Source: Caproicibacterium lactatifermentans
Lineage (GTDB): Bacteria; Bacillota; Clostridia; Oscillospirales; Acutalibacteraceae
DNA: 64,000 bases
Direction: 5' to 3'
Assembly (NCBI RefSeq): GCF_013315815.1
Contig: NZ_CP046051.1
Coordinates: 1,302,001-1,366,000 of the forward strand
Positions 26,954 to 35,761 of the stretch are shown piece by piece. The translations under genes and the position numbers were made by a program. The notes below the pieces were generated by a model. It did no database searches, was not told where the DNA came from, and saw only the letters and a program-made list of their open reading frames with translations. Numbering within the stretch: position 1 is the first letter of the stretch; every line of letters starts with the position of its first letter.

Positions 26954-28165
26954 TCATGTGAACTGTTCCACAATACGTTGAACAGCCTTTTCTGTATTTT
27001 CGGTTGTATTAAAGGAAGTAAGGCGGAAATAGCCCTCACCATGGGTACCAAATCCGGAACCTGGTGTACCAACAACAGCACAGCGTTTGAGCAGTTCATC
27101 AAAGAACTGCCAGCTGGTCAGGCCTTCCGGTACTTTCATCCATACATAGGGAGAATCTACGCCGCCGTAAACGGTAAAGCCGGCGTGCTGCAGTCCCTGC
27201 AGAATAATCTTTGCGTTCTTGTGATAATACGCTAAATTCTCACGGACCAGTTTCTGCCCTTCCTCTGTGTAGACTGCTTCCGCGGCACGCTGCACAGGGT
27301 ATGAAACACCATTCATTTTGGTAGACTGGTGACGTGCCCACATCTGGTTCAGAGAAGTGCCGCCAAACTGCAGCGCCTTTGGCACAACAGTAAATGCGCA
27401 GCGCACGCCGGTAAAGCCAGCGGTTTTGGAAAAGCTGCGGAACTCAATGGCACAGGTCTTGGCACCCTGGCACTCGTAAATGCTGTGCGGCACACCAGGT
27501 GTCTGAATAAATGCCTCGTATGCGGCGTCATACAGGATAACCGAACCGTGCAGGTTGGCGTAATCCACCCATGCCTGCAGCTGTTCCTTCGGAATGCTGA
27601 CACCAGAGGGGTTGTTGGGAAAGCACAGATAAATCATGTCTGGTACCGTTTTGGGAAACGTCGGCAGAAAAGAATTTTCCTCCATGCAGGGCATATATAC
27701 AATTTTGCTCCACCCGCTGCCTTCCTTGTAATCACCCGCGCGGCTTGCCATTACGTTGGAGTCCACATACACCGGATAAACCGGGTCGCAGACAGCAACG
27801 ATATTATCCAGTCCAAAAATATCACCGATGGAACTGGTGTCACTCTTGGCACCGTCGCTGATGAAAATCTCATCCGGAGAAATATCCAGATTCTGATAAT
27901 CATGCGCCGCGATGGTTTCCCGCAGAAAGCCATATCCGGCTTCCGGACCATAGCCGCGGAATGTTTCCGCGTACCCCATTTCGTCGGCAGCCTTTTTCAT
28001 GGCATCCACAACTGGCTTTACCAGCGGACGGGTTACGTCACCAATACCGAGCCGCAGAATCTCGCGGCCCGGATTCTCTTTCTGATAAGCGTCCACTTTC
28101 TTGGCAATATCAACAAACAGGTAATTTGCAGGCAGTTTCGCAAAGTTTTCGTTCACTTTTACCAT
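26954..28165 (-). CDS. dapL: LL-diaminopimelate aminotransferase
   Basis: PLP enzyme that converts tetrahydrodipicolinate directly to LL-diaminopimelate, bypassing the acylated intermediates. 403 aa, close to family length. Starts MVKVNENFAKLPANYLFVDI, typical for DapL; the PLP Lys is in SFSKTAGFTGVR (about residue 249), and FCFPNNPSGV-type motif reads LCFPNNPSGV. ATG behind AAAGGGG. dapF lies just upstream in the same direction, so the two complete the route to meso-diaminopimelate for lysine and peptidoglycan. Confidence 0.96.
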   Translation of the reverse strand: MVKVNENFAKLPANYLFVDIAKKVDAYQKENPGREILRLGIGDVTRPLVKPVVDAMKKAADEMGYAETFRGYGPEAGYGFLRETIAAHDYQNLDISPDEIFISDGAKSDTSSIGDIFGLDNIVAVCDPVYPVYVDSNVMASRAGDYKEGSGWSKIVYMPCMEENSFLPTFPKTVPDMIYLCFPNNPSGVSIPKEQLQAWVDYANLHGSVILYDAAYEAFIQTPGVPHSIYECQGAKTCAIEFRSFSKTAGFTGVRCAFTVVPKALQFGGTSLNQMWARHQSTKMNGVSYPVQRAAEAVYTEEGQKLVRENLAYYHKNAKIILQGLQHAGFTVYGGVDSPYVWMKVPEGLTSWQFFDELLKRCAVVGTPGSGFGTHGEGYFRLTSFNTTENTEKAVQRIVEQFT

Positions 28166-28216
28166 TCGTTCAGTTCCCCTTTCTGCAAATAAAAAACATT
28201 ATTCAAAATAAGGCTG

Positions 28217-29050
28217 TTATACTTCTACTGTTCCGTCAAAGACAAACGCTGCAGGCCCTTCCAGAAAAACATGACCGGTCTTTTCGTCCCATGTGACCAC
28301 AAGGTCGCCGCCCAGCAGATGCAGCCGAACCCGGCGCTCTGTTTTATCGTTGAGGACACAGGCAACAACAGAAGCGCATGCGCCTGTTCCGCAGGCCAGT
28401 GTTTCGCCGGAGCCGCGCTCCCAAACACGCATTTTGATTTCTGTTCGGCTGATGAGCTGGATAAACTCTGTATTGACACGTTCCGGAAAAATCGGCGCGT
28501 TTTCAAAGTTCGGCCCAATTTTCTCCAGATCCAGGCTGTCCGTATCCGGCACAAACAGGACACAATGCGGGTTCCCCATGGAAACGCAGGTAATATGCTG
28601 TTCTTTTCCCGCAACAGAGTACGGCACATTCACGGCATGGCTGCCCGGCAGCTGTACCGGAATGTTTTCCGGCTCCAAAACGGGTGCACCCATGTCCACC
28701 CGCACGGATTGAACGGCACCATTTTCCACCTGCAGATACAGTGTTTTAATGCCGCTTTGGGTATCTACCCGCAGCGGATTTTTTCGGCAGATGCCGCGGT
28801 CGTAAACATATTTGCCAACGCACCGAATCCCATTGCCGCACATTTTTCCGCGGGAGCCGTCCGCATTATACATATCCATTTCACAGTCAGCCGTTTTGCT
28901 GGGTTTAATCAAAATCACACCATCAGAGCCAATGCCAAAATGGCGGTCACTCAGGCGAATGCTCAATTTGCCCGGGTCCGTAACCTGCTCCTCAAAACAG
29001 TTGACATAGATATAATCATTACCGATTCCCTGCATCTTTGTAAACTTCAT
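28217..29050 (-). CDS. dapF: Diaminopimelate epimerase
   Basis: Cofactor-free racemase that turns LL- into meso-diaminopimelate. 277 aa. The two catalytic cysteines are visible in MCGNGIRC (about residue 75) and LACGTGACAS (about 220). Start ATG 29050 (MKFTKMQGIGNDYIYVN) behind GGAGG. First gene of dapF-dapL, with a good promoter and a hairpin-bearing leader upstream. Confidence 0.97.
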   Translation of the reverse strand: MKFTKMQGIGNDYIYVNCFEEQVTDPGKLSIRLSDRHFGIGSDGVILIKPSKTADCEMDMYNADGSRGKMCGNGIRCVGKYVYDRGICRKNPLRVDTQSGIKTLYLQVENGAVQSVRVDMGAPVLEPENIPVQLPGSHAVNVPYSVAGKEQHITCVSMGNPHCVLFVPDTDSLDLEKIGPNFENAPIFPERVNTEFIQLISRTEIKMRVWERGSGETLACGTGACASVVACVLNDKTERRVRLHLLGGDLVVTWDEKTGHVFLEGPAAFVFDGTVEV

Positions 29051-29078
29051 GTATTGCCTCCAGCTGTAAAAATAAAGA

Positions 29079-29122
29079 ATGCGGCAAGGCTGCTGTCCGA
29101 AAACTGCACCTCCCTGCCGCAA
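29079..29122 (-). promoter_or_regulatory. Hairpin in the dapF leader, possible attenuator
   Basis: Minus strand: TGCGGCAGGGAGG pairs with CCTTGCCGCA across a loop, then TTCTTTATTTTTAC. The T-rich run makes it terminator-like, and it lies between the dapF promoter and ribosome-binding site. It does not look like the lysine riboswitch (too short). Confidence 0.45.
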
Positions 29123-29157
29123 AAATCCGTATTTCTGTCTGTTTGACTGCTTTCCCT

Positions 29158-29186
29158 ATTCTATTCTATTTTGTGTAAGCTGTCAA
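29158..29186 (-). promoter_or_regulatory. Promoter of dapF-dapL
   Basis: Minus strand: perfect TTGACA (29181-29186), 17-base spacer, TAGAAT (29158-29163). Confidence 0.75.
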
Positions 29187-29607
29187 TCATTTTTGCAGGG
29201 AAAGTTGCTCGGCTGCCCATTCAGACTGCTGTCGCAGGCTGTGCCTTTCCCTCATTTTGTCTGAAAAACTGCTGTATTTTAGAAAGACGCTGAATTGATT
29301 TTGCAGGATTTTACACAATGCTACGCATTTTACAGGGAGTCTTCGGAAAACACACGGTACCTGTCGCCGCCCGCAGGGTGAAATGCTATAAAAATATATG
29401 AATACAGTCAATAAATATGGACGTTCTATGAATTTTCGATTGCATTTCCGGTTTTGCTATGGTACACTAAGCAATGGAAAAAAGTTGCCTGGCTTTGTGA
29501 AGAAAGCAAACGAACAGGTCATCCTCTGCCAAGGAGAGGACAGAGGAATGTTTACATTTTTCCACACCCTGCCTTTTTGGGGATTGTGCAGGAGCTGTAT
29601 TGAAAAT
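29187..29607. other. Gap without a recognised gene; possible small RNA
   Basis: No convincing ORF. A plus-strand promoter TTGCAT (29440-29445), 17-base spacer, TACACT (29463-29468) points into this gap, and the hairpin at 29608-29661 has a T-rich 3' side on that strand too. A transcript of about 190 bases (29475-29665) is possible; it would contain TCCTCT-GCCAAGG-AGAGGA, a local hairpin. I match it to no known RNA family. Confidence 0.3.
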
Positions 29608-29661
29608 AAAAGGACAAGACGTCTTCAAGCCATTGCGTGCCTGGAGACGTCTTATCCTTTT
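29608..29661. terminator. Terminator at the end of rlmH
   Basis: AAAAGGA-AAGACGTCT pairs with AGACGTCTT-TCCTTTT around a 20-base loop; T-rich sequence on both sides, so it can act in both directions. It overlaps the rlmH stop codon. Confidence 0.8.
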
Positions 29662-30139
29662 ATTTATGATATTTCCCGTGATTCAAAATTTCATATGCGC
29701 GATAAATCTGTTCACACAGCATGACTCGTGTTAGCTGATGCGGGAACGTCATAGGTGACATAGATAGGCGCATCTGCCCGGCCTGCTTCACTTCCTGCAC
29801 AAGGCCGTAGCTGCTGCCTATAACAAAGGAAATACGGCCGGCCCCGCGTACACCCGCCTTCTGCAGATAGGCTGCCAAAGATGGCGAATCCATTTCTTTT
29901 CCCTCAATACACAGAGGAACGATAACGCCGCTGCCGCAGGCAGCCAAAATTTGTTTGCCTTCCTTTTGCAGGGCAGCCTCTATTTGTGCCGGTGAAGGAT
30001 TTTCCGGAAGCCGGCTTTCTGACAGTTCGACAATGCGGAACTGTGCAAACGGACGCAGACGCTTTTCATATTCGGCGCAGGCCTGCCGCCAATAAGCTTC
30101 CTTCAGTCCGCCAACACAGACAATCTGTACTTTCTGCAT
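29660..30139 (-). CDS. rlmH: 23S rRNA pseudouridine-1915 N3-methyltransferase
   Basis: SPOUT-class methyltransferase that modifies helix 69 of 23S rRNA in assembled ribosomes. 159 aa, the family length. MQKVQIVCVGGLKEAYW start, with the knot residues FVIGSSYGL (about 103) and the C-terminal LTRVMLCEQIYRAYEI-NHGKYHK ending typical of the family. The ATG overlaps the stop of walJ by one base (TAATG). The walJ-rlmH pairing is conserved in Firmicutes. Confidence 0.96.
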   Translation of the reverse strand: MQKVQIVCVGGLKEAYWRQACAEYEKRLRPFAQFRIVELSESRLPENPSPAQIEAALQKEGKQILAACGSGVIVPLCIEGKEMDSPSLAAYLQKAGVRGAGRISFVIGSSYGLVQEVKQAGQMRLSMSPMTFPHQLTRVMLCEQIYRAYEILNHGKYHK

Positions 30140-30930
30140 TAAAATTCCGTAACCTTTCCCTGGTTTTCCCGTGGGGCAACCTCTAAAAAGAAATCGCGGC
30201 CCTGCTGCGCGCCCATCTGTGTCAATGCACACAAACTGGTAGCGTGTGCCAAATCTGGCGTATTATTTTCTTTGCTGAGGTGTGCCAGAAAAATACGCTG
30301 CGTGCCGCTGTGCACCAGCCCTGTAACGGCCTGTGAACACGCCGCATTGGAAAGATGCCCACGATTCGACAAAATACGCCGTTTCAGCGGATAAGGATAT
30401 GGGCCGTTCTGCAGCATACCCACATCATGGTTGGATTCCAACACGACCAGCCCAGCGCCCGTAATATTCTTCTGCACCTCTTCTGAAAAACAGCCGAGGT
30501 CCGTGGCAAAGGCAGCGTGACGGCCATCCGCTGTTTCCACACAATAGCCGTATCCTTCTGCGCAATCATGTGAGGTATGAAAAGGCTGTATGTACATATC
30601 CGCGCACTGCATACCCTGCTGGTCAATAACTTGATACGGAAATTTCCCATTGAGGATTTTCATCCGGTCCAATGCCTGCAGCGTTCCCGGAGAAGCATAT
30701 ACCGGTACACCCAGTCGACCCGCCAATACCCGCAGGCCCTGCACATGGTCCGTGTGCTCATGTGTAACAAAAATAGCCTGTACCGCCTTCTGCGAAATGC
30801 CGCAGGCTTCCAGCTTCAGCGTGATTTGTTTCGCGCTGCGTCCGGCGTCCACCAAAATGCCTTCCGTTTTAGAACCTATGTAATAGCTGTTTCCGCTGCT
30901 GCCGCTAAACAATGGACAAAAAATTGCCAT
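30139..30930 (-). CDS. walJ: MBL-fold hydrolase of the WalJ/YycJ family
   Basis: 263 aa metallo-beta-lactamase fold protein. Metal ligands are visible in THEHTDHVQG (about residues 56-65) and in later TSHDCAEG, TDLG and ESNHD segments; the N-terminus FCPLFSGSSGNSYYIG is diagnostic for YycJ. In Bacillus the gene follows walRK and precedes rlmH and is linked to cell-wall and cell-cycle control; here walRK are absent nearby. Probable nuclease or phosphodiesterase activity is a family-level inference. Confidence 0.88.
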   Translation of the reverse strand: MAIFCPLFSGSSGNSYYIGSKTEGILVDAGRSAKQITLKLEACGISQKAVQAIFVTHEHTDHVQGLRVLAGRLGVPVYASPGTLQALDRMKILNGKFPYQVIDQQGMQCADMYIQPFHTSHDCAEGYGYCVETADGRHAAFATDLGCFSEEVQKNITGAGLVVLESNHDVGMLQNGPYPYPLKRRILSNRGHLSNAACSQAVTGLVHSGTQRIFLAHLSKENNTPDLAHATSLCALTQMGAQQGRDFFLEVAPRENQGKVTEF

Positions 30931-30962
30931 AAACTAAGCCTGTCCCCCATCCCACGCAGAAA

Positions 30963-31000
30963 AGACGGGACTGCGCTGCTGTTTTTCGCCCGCCCCGTCT
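30963..31000 (-). terminator. Terminator after murA
   Basis: Minus strand: AGACGGG pairs with CCCGTCT around a loop, followed by TTTCTGCG. Confidence 0.65.
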
Positions 31001-31022
31001 ATTTATTTTCCGCTATATGGTT

Positions 31023-32309
31023 TTATACTGCTTCCTGCTCGGCCGCGCCGTCCTTTACAGTGACGCGGCGAATATCCGCACCCAGTTCCTGCAGCTTTTC
31101 CACAATGTTCTCATAGCCGCGCTCAATGTTGCGAATCTGTTCAATTTCTGTAGTACCTTCTGCCGAAAGGGCAGCAATAATCATCGCTGCACCAGCACGC
31201 AGATCCGTTGCCTTCACTGGGGCAGCGGTCAGGTGGTCCACACCCTCCACCACAGCCAAACGGCCGTTTACAGAAATCTGCGCACCCATACGCTTGAGTT
31301 CCTCAACATAACGGAAGCGGTTGTCCCACACGCTTTCGTTGACAATGCTGGTGCCGTTGGCGATAGACAACAGTGCCGTAATCTGCGGCTGCATATCCGT
31401 TGGGAATCCGGGATGCGGCATGGTCTTGATGTTGCATTTTTCCAGTTTCCCGGTATACCGTACCCGTACGGCCTCATCATATTCGGTAATCTCTAAGCCC
31501 ATTTCCTCAAGCTTCGCCATAATAGATTCCAAATGTTTGGGGATGACACTGGTGACCGTCACATCACCGTGCGTTGCTGCCCCCGCGACCATGTATGTGC
31601 CCGCCTCAATCTGGTCTGGAATAATGGGATAAGTGACACCATGCATGTGTTTAACGCCGTATACCTTAATGACGTCCGTACCGGCGCCGCGGATATCCGC
31701 ACCCATGGAATTCAGGAAATTGGCAAGATCGACAATATGCGGCTCTTTTGCCGCATTTTCAATCACTGTCATGCCGTCTGCCTTCACAGCAGCCAGCATA
31801 ATATTGATGGTTGCGCCGACGGAAACAACATCCAAATAAATGCTGCTGCCAACTAGCTTCGCCGCGGAAACATTGACCATGCCGCCCTCAACTGTATGGC
31901 TTGCCCCCAAAGCAGCAAAACCCTTTAAATGCAGGTCAATAGGGCGCACACCAAAGTTGCAGCCGCCCGGCATGGAAACAACCGCATGGTGGCAGCGGCC
32001 CAAAAGTGCCCCCAAAAGGTAATAAGAACCGCGCATCTGCCGTGCCAGTTCATCCGGTGCCACATAAGTGGACAACGACCGCGGGTCAATAATTAGCGTA
32101 GAGCGATTAATCCAGTGAATATTGACACCCATATCGTGTAAAATGTGAATCATTGCGTTCACATCTGTAATATTGGGAACATTTTCAATTCTGCAAACAT
32201 CGTCACATAAAAGAACGGCAGGAATAATCGCAAGTGCAGCATTTTTTGCACCACTAATTCGCACTTTGCCTTCCAGCCGTTTTCCACCATTAATTAAGAG
32301 CTTATCCAA
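31023..32309 (-). CDS. murA: UDP-N-acetylglucosamine 1-carboxyvinyltransferase
   Basis: Adds enolpyruvate from PEP to UDP-GlcNAc, the first committed step of peptidoglycan synthesis. 428 aa from the TTG at 32309 (DKLLINGGKRLEGKV aligns with known MurA starts, GGAG nine bases upstream); an ATG at 32324 would add five residues. The PEP-loop Cys, which fosfomycin alkylates, is in PGGCNFGVRPIDLH (about residue 118). The late GFPTDMQPQ segment is the family's conserved substrate-site motif. Monocistronic, with a terminator after it; a small ORF overlaps its start. Confidence 0.96.
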   Translation of the reverse strand: MDKLLINGGKRLEGKVRISGAKNAALAIIPAVLLCDDVCRIENVPNITDVNAMIHILHDMGVNIHWINRSTLIIDPRSLSTYVAPDELARQMRGSYYLLGALLGRCHHAVVSMPGGCNFGVRPIDLHLKGFAALGASHTVEGGMVNVSAAKLVGSSIYLDVVSVGATINIMLAAVKADGMTVIENAAKEPHIVDLANFLNSMGADIRGAGTDVIKVYGVKHMHGVTYPIIPDQIEAGTYMVAGAATHGDVTVTSVIPKHLESIMAKLEEMGLEITEYDEAVRVRYTGKLEKCNIKTMPHPGFPTDMQPQITALLSIANGTSIVNESVWDNRFRYVEELKRMGAQISVNGRLAVVEGVDHLTAAPVKATDLRAGAAMIIAALSAEGTTEIEQIRNIERGYENIVEKLQELGADIRRVTVKDGAAEQEAV

Positions 32310-32415
32310 GTTCCGCCACTCCATTCCATGATAATCTTTCTGCAATCACGCCCGCATGGCTTCCGTTCATAGTATGACGCAAACCTACAATAACTTGAAT
32401 AAAAAGCTGTGCCAT
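32302..32415 (-). CDS. Possible short upstream ORF overlapping the murA start
   Basis: Thirty-seven codons (MAQLFIQVIVGLRHTMNG...) from an ATG behind GGTGAAAA, ending on a TAA that lies inside the first codons of murA. The overlap could couple translation of murA to it. No homologous family recognised; it may be chance. Confidence 0.3.
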   Translation of the reverse strand: MAQLFIQVIVGLRHTMNGSHAGVIAERLSWNGVAELG

Positions 32416-32604
32416 TTTTCACCACTCTGGGCTTTATCTATGGTATGGCTACCGATGCACAGGGCATTTTTTCGAAAGAGCTGCCAAATTCTGTGCCGTA
32501 TCCATTATATTCATTCTCAATTTAGAATTATGTAAATATACCTTTATGATAATAACGCAAGGAATGGCGCTTGTCAACAGAAAACAGCATGGAGGAACAG
32601 ACGA
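32416..32604. other. Gap upstream of murA with an inverted repeat
   Basis: No gene seen. A TATAAT on the minus strand lies at 32504-32509 without a good -35. The palindrome ATTCT-N6-AGAAT at 32513-32528 lies just upstream of it and might be an operator. Confidence 0.35.
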
Positions 32605-32647
32605 AAAAACAGCGCTCCGCCTGCAAAAAACAGACAGAGTGCCGTTT
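32605..32647 (-). terminator. Terminator after the M23 peptidase gene
   Basis: Minus strand: AAACGGCACTC pairs imperfectly with GAGCGCTGTTT, followed by TTTTC. Confidence 0.6.
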
Positions 32648-32689
32648 CTTTTTCATGGGAAACAGGTTTTGTGAAAAAAGTCGTTATTT

Positions 32690-34252
32690 TTACTGATTTG
32701 CGGCGGTGGCTGCAGCTGTGCTGATACTTTTTTGATAAGTTTCCAGTGTCAGTTTGGCGGTTTGCTGTGCCGCTTTATCCATCGCCGTAATCTGTTCCGC
32801 TGTAAGCTTATTTCCCAAATAGGAAACCGTTTTGGCCACATCAGCATGGACTAGGTTTGTTGGGTTCACTTTTTCGCCGTTTTTATGCACCTCAAAATGA
32901 CAATGCGCACCGGTGGAATGTCCCGTGCTTCCCACCATTGCAATCAGCTGGCCCTGTGCAACCTTTTGGCCCTGAGAAACCAGCAGTTTGCAGGCGTGTC
33001 CGTAAATGCTGCAGTAGCCGTTGCCATGGTCAATAACAACGTAGTTGCCAAATCCGCCCGGGTCGACACCCGAAAACTGCACGGTGCCGCCATCAGCCGC
33101 GTAAATTGGCTGTCCCATTGCGTTCTCACCGGAAATATCCAGTCCGTAGTGGAATCTGCCCCACCGCGCGCTATAGCCGGAAGTAACTGTTGTCAGCGTT
33201 GGCACCGGCCACAGAAAACTGCCGGTCGCCATACCAACCGCACTGGTTGTCACCGTCTGCGCCTTAGGCTGCTCTTTGGTCCCCTGTTCTGTCACTTCCG
33301 TGACAGGGGGCACGGTCTTTTGGCTGATTATTTTGCGGGCTGTTTCCACACCATTGACATACGTTACCTGATACGTTGTTGCCTTCGTTCCGGCTGTGCC
33401 CTTTGTTTTCAGAACCCTCTGTCCTTTATTCAAAGAAGCGGAAGGCACTGTCTGTTTCGAATAGGCGATACTGGAAGTTTCCGTTTTGCTGCCAACAGTT
33501 TGAATGGAAAGCAGTTTTTTCTGCGGCTCCAGATAAATAACGTCGCCCGGCTGCAGACTTTTCACGTTAAGACCCGGATTGACTGCGGCCAGTCGTGCCG
33601 CCGTTACGCCGCTTTTCTTCGCTATTTTATCAATGGTATCGCCGTTCTCCACTGTATAAGTTTTGCTCGCCGTTTTTTCGCCGGAAAGCAGAACCTGCAT
33701 GGCATTTTCCGTAACGATAACCGATTTGTCATATTGTCCCGGCACAAGCCGGATTTTGTTGAGGATAGAAGCAGTTGTACACCCCGTGTTGGATTCTGCA
33801 CGGGAAAGAAATGTGTTCAGCATAGACTGCAGTTCGCTGCCGTCCTGAACCGCGCCGATGAAGGTGTTGTCCACATAGACACCAACCGCCTGCTGTTTGA
33901 CAACCGGTTTATTGATGTTAAGCAAAAGGGATTGTTCCGCTGCCCGATTTGCGGCAGAACTCTCCGTCAGCGCAAAGCGCAGACGGTACTGCTGTGCTGG
34001 ACGGACCGATGCAAAGTTCTGGGAAAACTGCTGGCCCGCACCGTGCAGCGAAACACTAGCTGTACGTGGTTTTTCCCATGCTGTGTGCGCCGCATAAGCG
34101 GCACCCGCTGCCACAAACAAAGCAAGAATCGGAACCAGGAACCGTGCTTTATGCTTCAGCCCATTATTTGCTGTTTTTTCTGCCTTTGGCGGAAAAGAGT
34201 CATTCTCAGACAGCACAGGTTTTGTCTGCTGTTTTGGATTGTTTTGCTGCAT
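32690..34252 (-). CDS. Cell-wall peptidase with LysM, G5 and M23 domains
   Basis: 520 aa membrane-anchored protein. Order: cytoplasmic N-terminus, one membrane helix (about 39-58), an extracytoplasmic linker region, LysM (about 200-248: YTVENGDTIDKIAKKSGVTAA...LQPGDVIYL), G5 domain (about 255-330, YVNGVETARKIISQKT), then an M23 (LytM) metallopeptidase (about 350-470) with Zn ligands in HYGLDI and HCHFEVHKNG. LysM binds peptidoglycan and M23 cuts peptide cross-links, so a role in wall growth or sporulation is likely. All expected M23 metal ligands (H, D, HxH) are there. Own promoter and terminator. Confidence 0.92.
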   Translation of the reverse strand: MQQNNPKQQTKPVLSENDSFPPKAEKTANNGLKHKARFLVPILALFVAAGAAYAAHTAWEKPRTASVSLHGAGQQFSQNFASVRPAQQYRLRFALTESSAANRAAEQSLLLNINKPVVKQQAVGVYVDNTFIGAVQDGSELQSMLNTFLSRAESNTGCTTASILNKIRLVPGQYDKSVIVTENAMQVLLSGEKTASKTYTVENGDTIDKIAKKSGVTAARLAAVNPGLNVKSLQPGDVIYLEPQKKLLSIQTVGSKTETSSIAYSKQTVPSASLNKGQRVLKTKGTAGTKATTYQVTYVNGVETARKIISQKTVPPVTEVTEQGTKEQPKAQTVTTSAVGMATGSFLWPVPTLTTVTSGYSARWGRFHYGLDISGENAMGQPIYAADGGTVQFSGVDPGGFGNYVVIDHGNGYCSIYGHACKLLVSQGQKVAQGQLIAMVGSTGHSTGAHCHFEVHKNGEKVNPTNLVHADVAKTVSYLGNKLTAEQITAMDKAAQQTAKLTLETYQKSISTAAATAANQ

Positions 34253-34310
34253 AGAATTATCCTTTCTGACTTTTTAATGGTTGAATAGAGTATTTGCATT
34301 CATTGCTCCT

Positions 34311-34339
34311 ATTATAAGGCAGAGATTACAATTTTGCAA
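34311..34339 (-). promoter_or_regulatory. Promoter of the M23 peptidase gene
   Basis: Minus strand: TTGCAA (34334-34339), 17-base spacer, perfect TATAAT (34311-34316). Confidence 0.7.
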
Positions 34340-34344
34340 TTATT

Positions 34345-34360
34345 TTTTGTCGACAAAAAG
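34345..34360. repeat. Perfect 16-bp palindrome after luxS
   Basis: TTTTTGTCGACAAAAA, its own reverse complement, just upstream of the M23 promoter and downstream of luxS. It could be an operator, or the stem of a weak terminator. Confidence 0.5.
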
Positions 34361-34398
34361 CGCCGTTCTCGACTCTGCTGACGAACTCTGGGACTGGT

Positions 34399-34857
34399 TT
34401 ACGGACGGTAAGCCAAATCCGCCGTTTTCCAATTATCGATAACCGGAAGGAAGTTTTCCGCTTCTTTTTTGGCCCCCGCAAGGTTGTGCTCTAAATAGTT
34501 GCCGCACTCCGCCTTTTTTGCGCCGGGAATTTCTCCGCTCCAGTCCGCAATTTGGCGGAACGTTTCCGTAATCAGCGCAATGACGTCCGCAGGTTTCATA
34601 TCCCGTACCAGTAGGTAAAATCCTGTCCGGCAGCCCATCGGACCGAAGTAGATAACCTGATTTTTAAACCGGCTGTTGCGTGCCGCTGTTGCGAACAAAT
34701 GCTCAATGGTATGCAAACTGCCCTGCTCCAGAAAAGGCGGCTGATTGGGTGTGCGCATCCGAATATCATACGTAGTAATATCCCCGTCAATGCGGGAAGT
34801 ATAAATTCCGGGTGTCAGGGTATTATGATTGACACAAAAACTGGCAATGCGTTTCAT
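34399..34857 (-). CDS. luxS: S-ribosylhomocysteine lyase
   Basis: Iron/zinc enzyme of the activated methyl cycle: splits S-ribosylhomocysteine into homocysteine and DPD, the precursor of autoinducer-2. 152 aa, family length. Metal ligands His49 and His53 in HTIEH and the Cys in AECGNYLEHNL (about 120) are present, as is the catalytic Cys-containing GPMGCRTGFYL. ATG behind GAAAGGAAA. It links functionally to the metF/metH methionine genes at the right end of the window, though not by position. Confidence 0.97.
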   Translation of the reverse strand: MKRIASFCVNHNTLTPGIYTSRIDGDITTYDIRMRTPNQPPFLEQGSLHTIEHLFATAARNSRFKNQVIYFGPMGCRTGFYLLVRDMKPADVIALITETFRQIADWSGEIPGAKKAECGNYLEHNLAGAKKEAENFLPVIDNWKTADLAYRP

Positions 34858-34894
34858 TTTTAAATTTCCTTTCTAACGGATTGACATCATAAAA

Positions 34895-35707
34895 TCAGGA
34901 CGGGACGCAGGCACAAATGGTTTTTTGTACCTGCGTTACTGTATCCCCGTATAACTGCAAAAAAGTACGGCGGTCCGGACACGCCGGTGTGCCCCAGTCG
35001 GCCCCCTGCAGATTGGCATAATCGAAGCCGCCGTCCTCCATAAAGCTATGCAGACAGCTGGACTTTTCGTGTGGGCCTCTGCCCTCTTTATGTTGGAAGA
35101 AAATGCGTTTTAGTCCTGTGCGGTCTGTCATTTTTCGGTACCGCCGACGACATTCCGCGGCTGCCGCTTCACAAAGGTCTTGACCGTCCGCATGTCCGGT
35201 CAAACTTTCCAGCAAAAATGCGCACAGATGTGCGGTTTGCCGGCAAGCCGTTTCCGACTTTGGCAATGTCCGCACAAGCGGGAACTCCGTAGGCAGCATA
35301 CCACGCTCATACCGCAGCAAAATGGTGTCCAGTGCGGACTCCTCTTCCTTCTCCCAAACTTCCGTTGGCTGAGAGGAATCCGTACCGGAAAGCTGTACGG
35401 CGGCCCAGCGGACAAATGGTGATGCCGCACTTTCTAATTCTGTGCCGCACAAAAAGCCATATACACAGGAGACTGCTGTATCTTCCGAATGCTGGCCGGC
35501 ATATTGGCACAGCAGCGCGCGCCGCCGCTCCGGCGGCAGAGAACGAAGTGCTTTTGCGCAGTCCTGCAAATTCGATTCACCCGATAAAACTGCCGTTCCC
35601 TGTGCACCCCAAAGAAAACTGTTTTCATCAGGTACGGGCAGACCACACGCTTCCAGAGCCGCTTTTTCGCGCTCCGCGAACAGATACTGTACAATCGCTG
35701 CAGGCAT
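34895..35707 (-). CDS. Divergent zinc-dependent phospholipase C-like protein
   Basis: 270 aa, start ATG 35707 (MPAAIVQYLF) behind GGGAGGAA. The N-terminal MPAxxxxYLF and the C-terminal LHSFMEDGGFDYANLQGADW...FLQLYGDTV resemble clostridial hypothetical proteins placed in the zinc-dependent phospholipase C fold. The His residues that would bind zinc at the N-terminus (family MPxxxTHxxFG) are replaced here, so enzyme activity is doubtful. Mostly alpha-helical by composition, no signal peptide. Directly upstream of luxS in the same direction (37-base gap); co-transcription likely. Confidence 0.4.
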   Translation of the reverse strand: MPAAIVQYLFAEREKAALEACGLPVPDENSFLWGAQGTAVLSGESNLQDCAKALRSLPPERRRALLCQYAGQHSEDTAVSCVYGFLCGTELESAASPFVRWAAVQLSGTDSSQPTEVWEKEEESALDTILLRYERGMLPTEFPLVRTLPKSETACRQTAHLCAFLLESLTGHADGQDLCEAAAAECRRRYRKMTDRTGLKRIFFQHKEGRGPHEKSSCLHSFMEDGGFDYANLQGADWGTPACPDRRTFLQLYGDTVTQVQKTICACVPS

Positions 35708-35761
35708 TGTTATTCCTCCCTTGCCGCTGTTCATTGTAGCATATTCCAGCTAAGAATACCA

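Noticed and set aside
29187-29607. 108-codon plus-strand ORF at 29398-29724
   Set aside because: No ribosome-binding site, runs through a terminator hairpin and into rlmH antisense; no recognisable domain.
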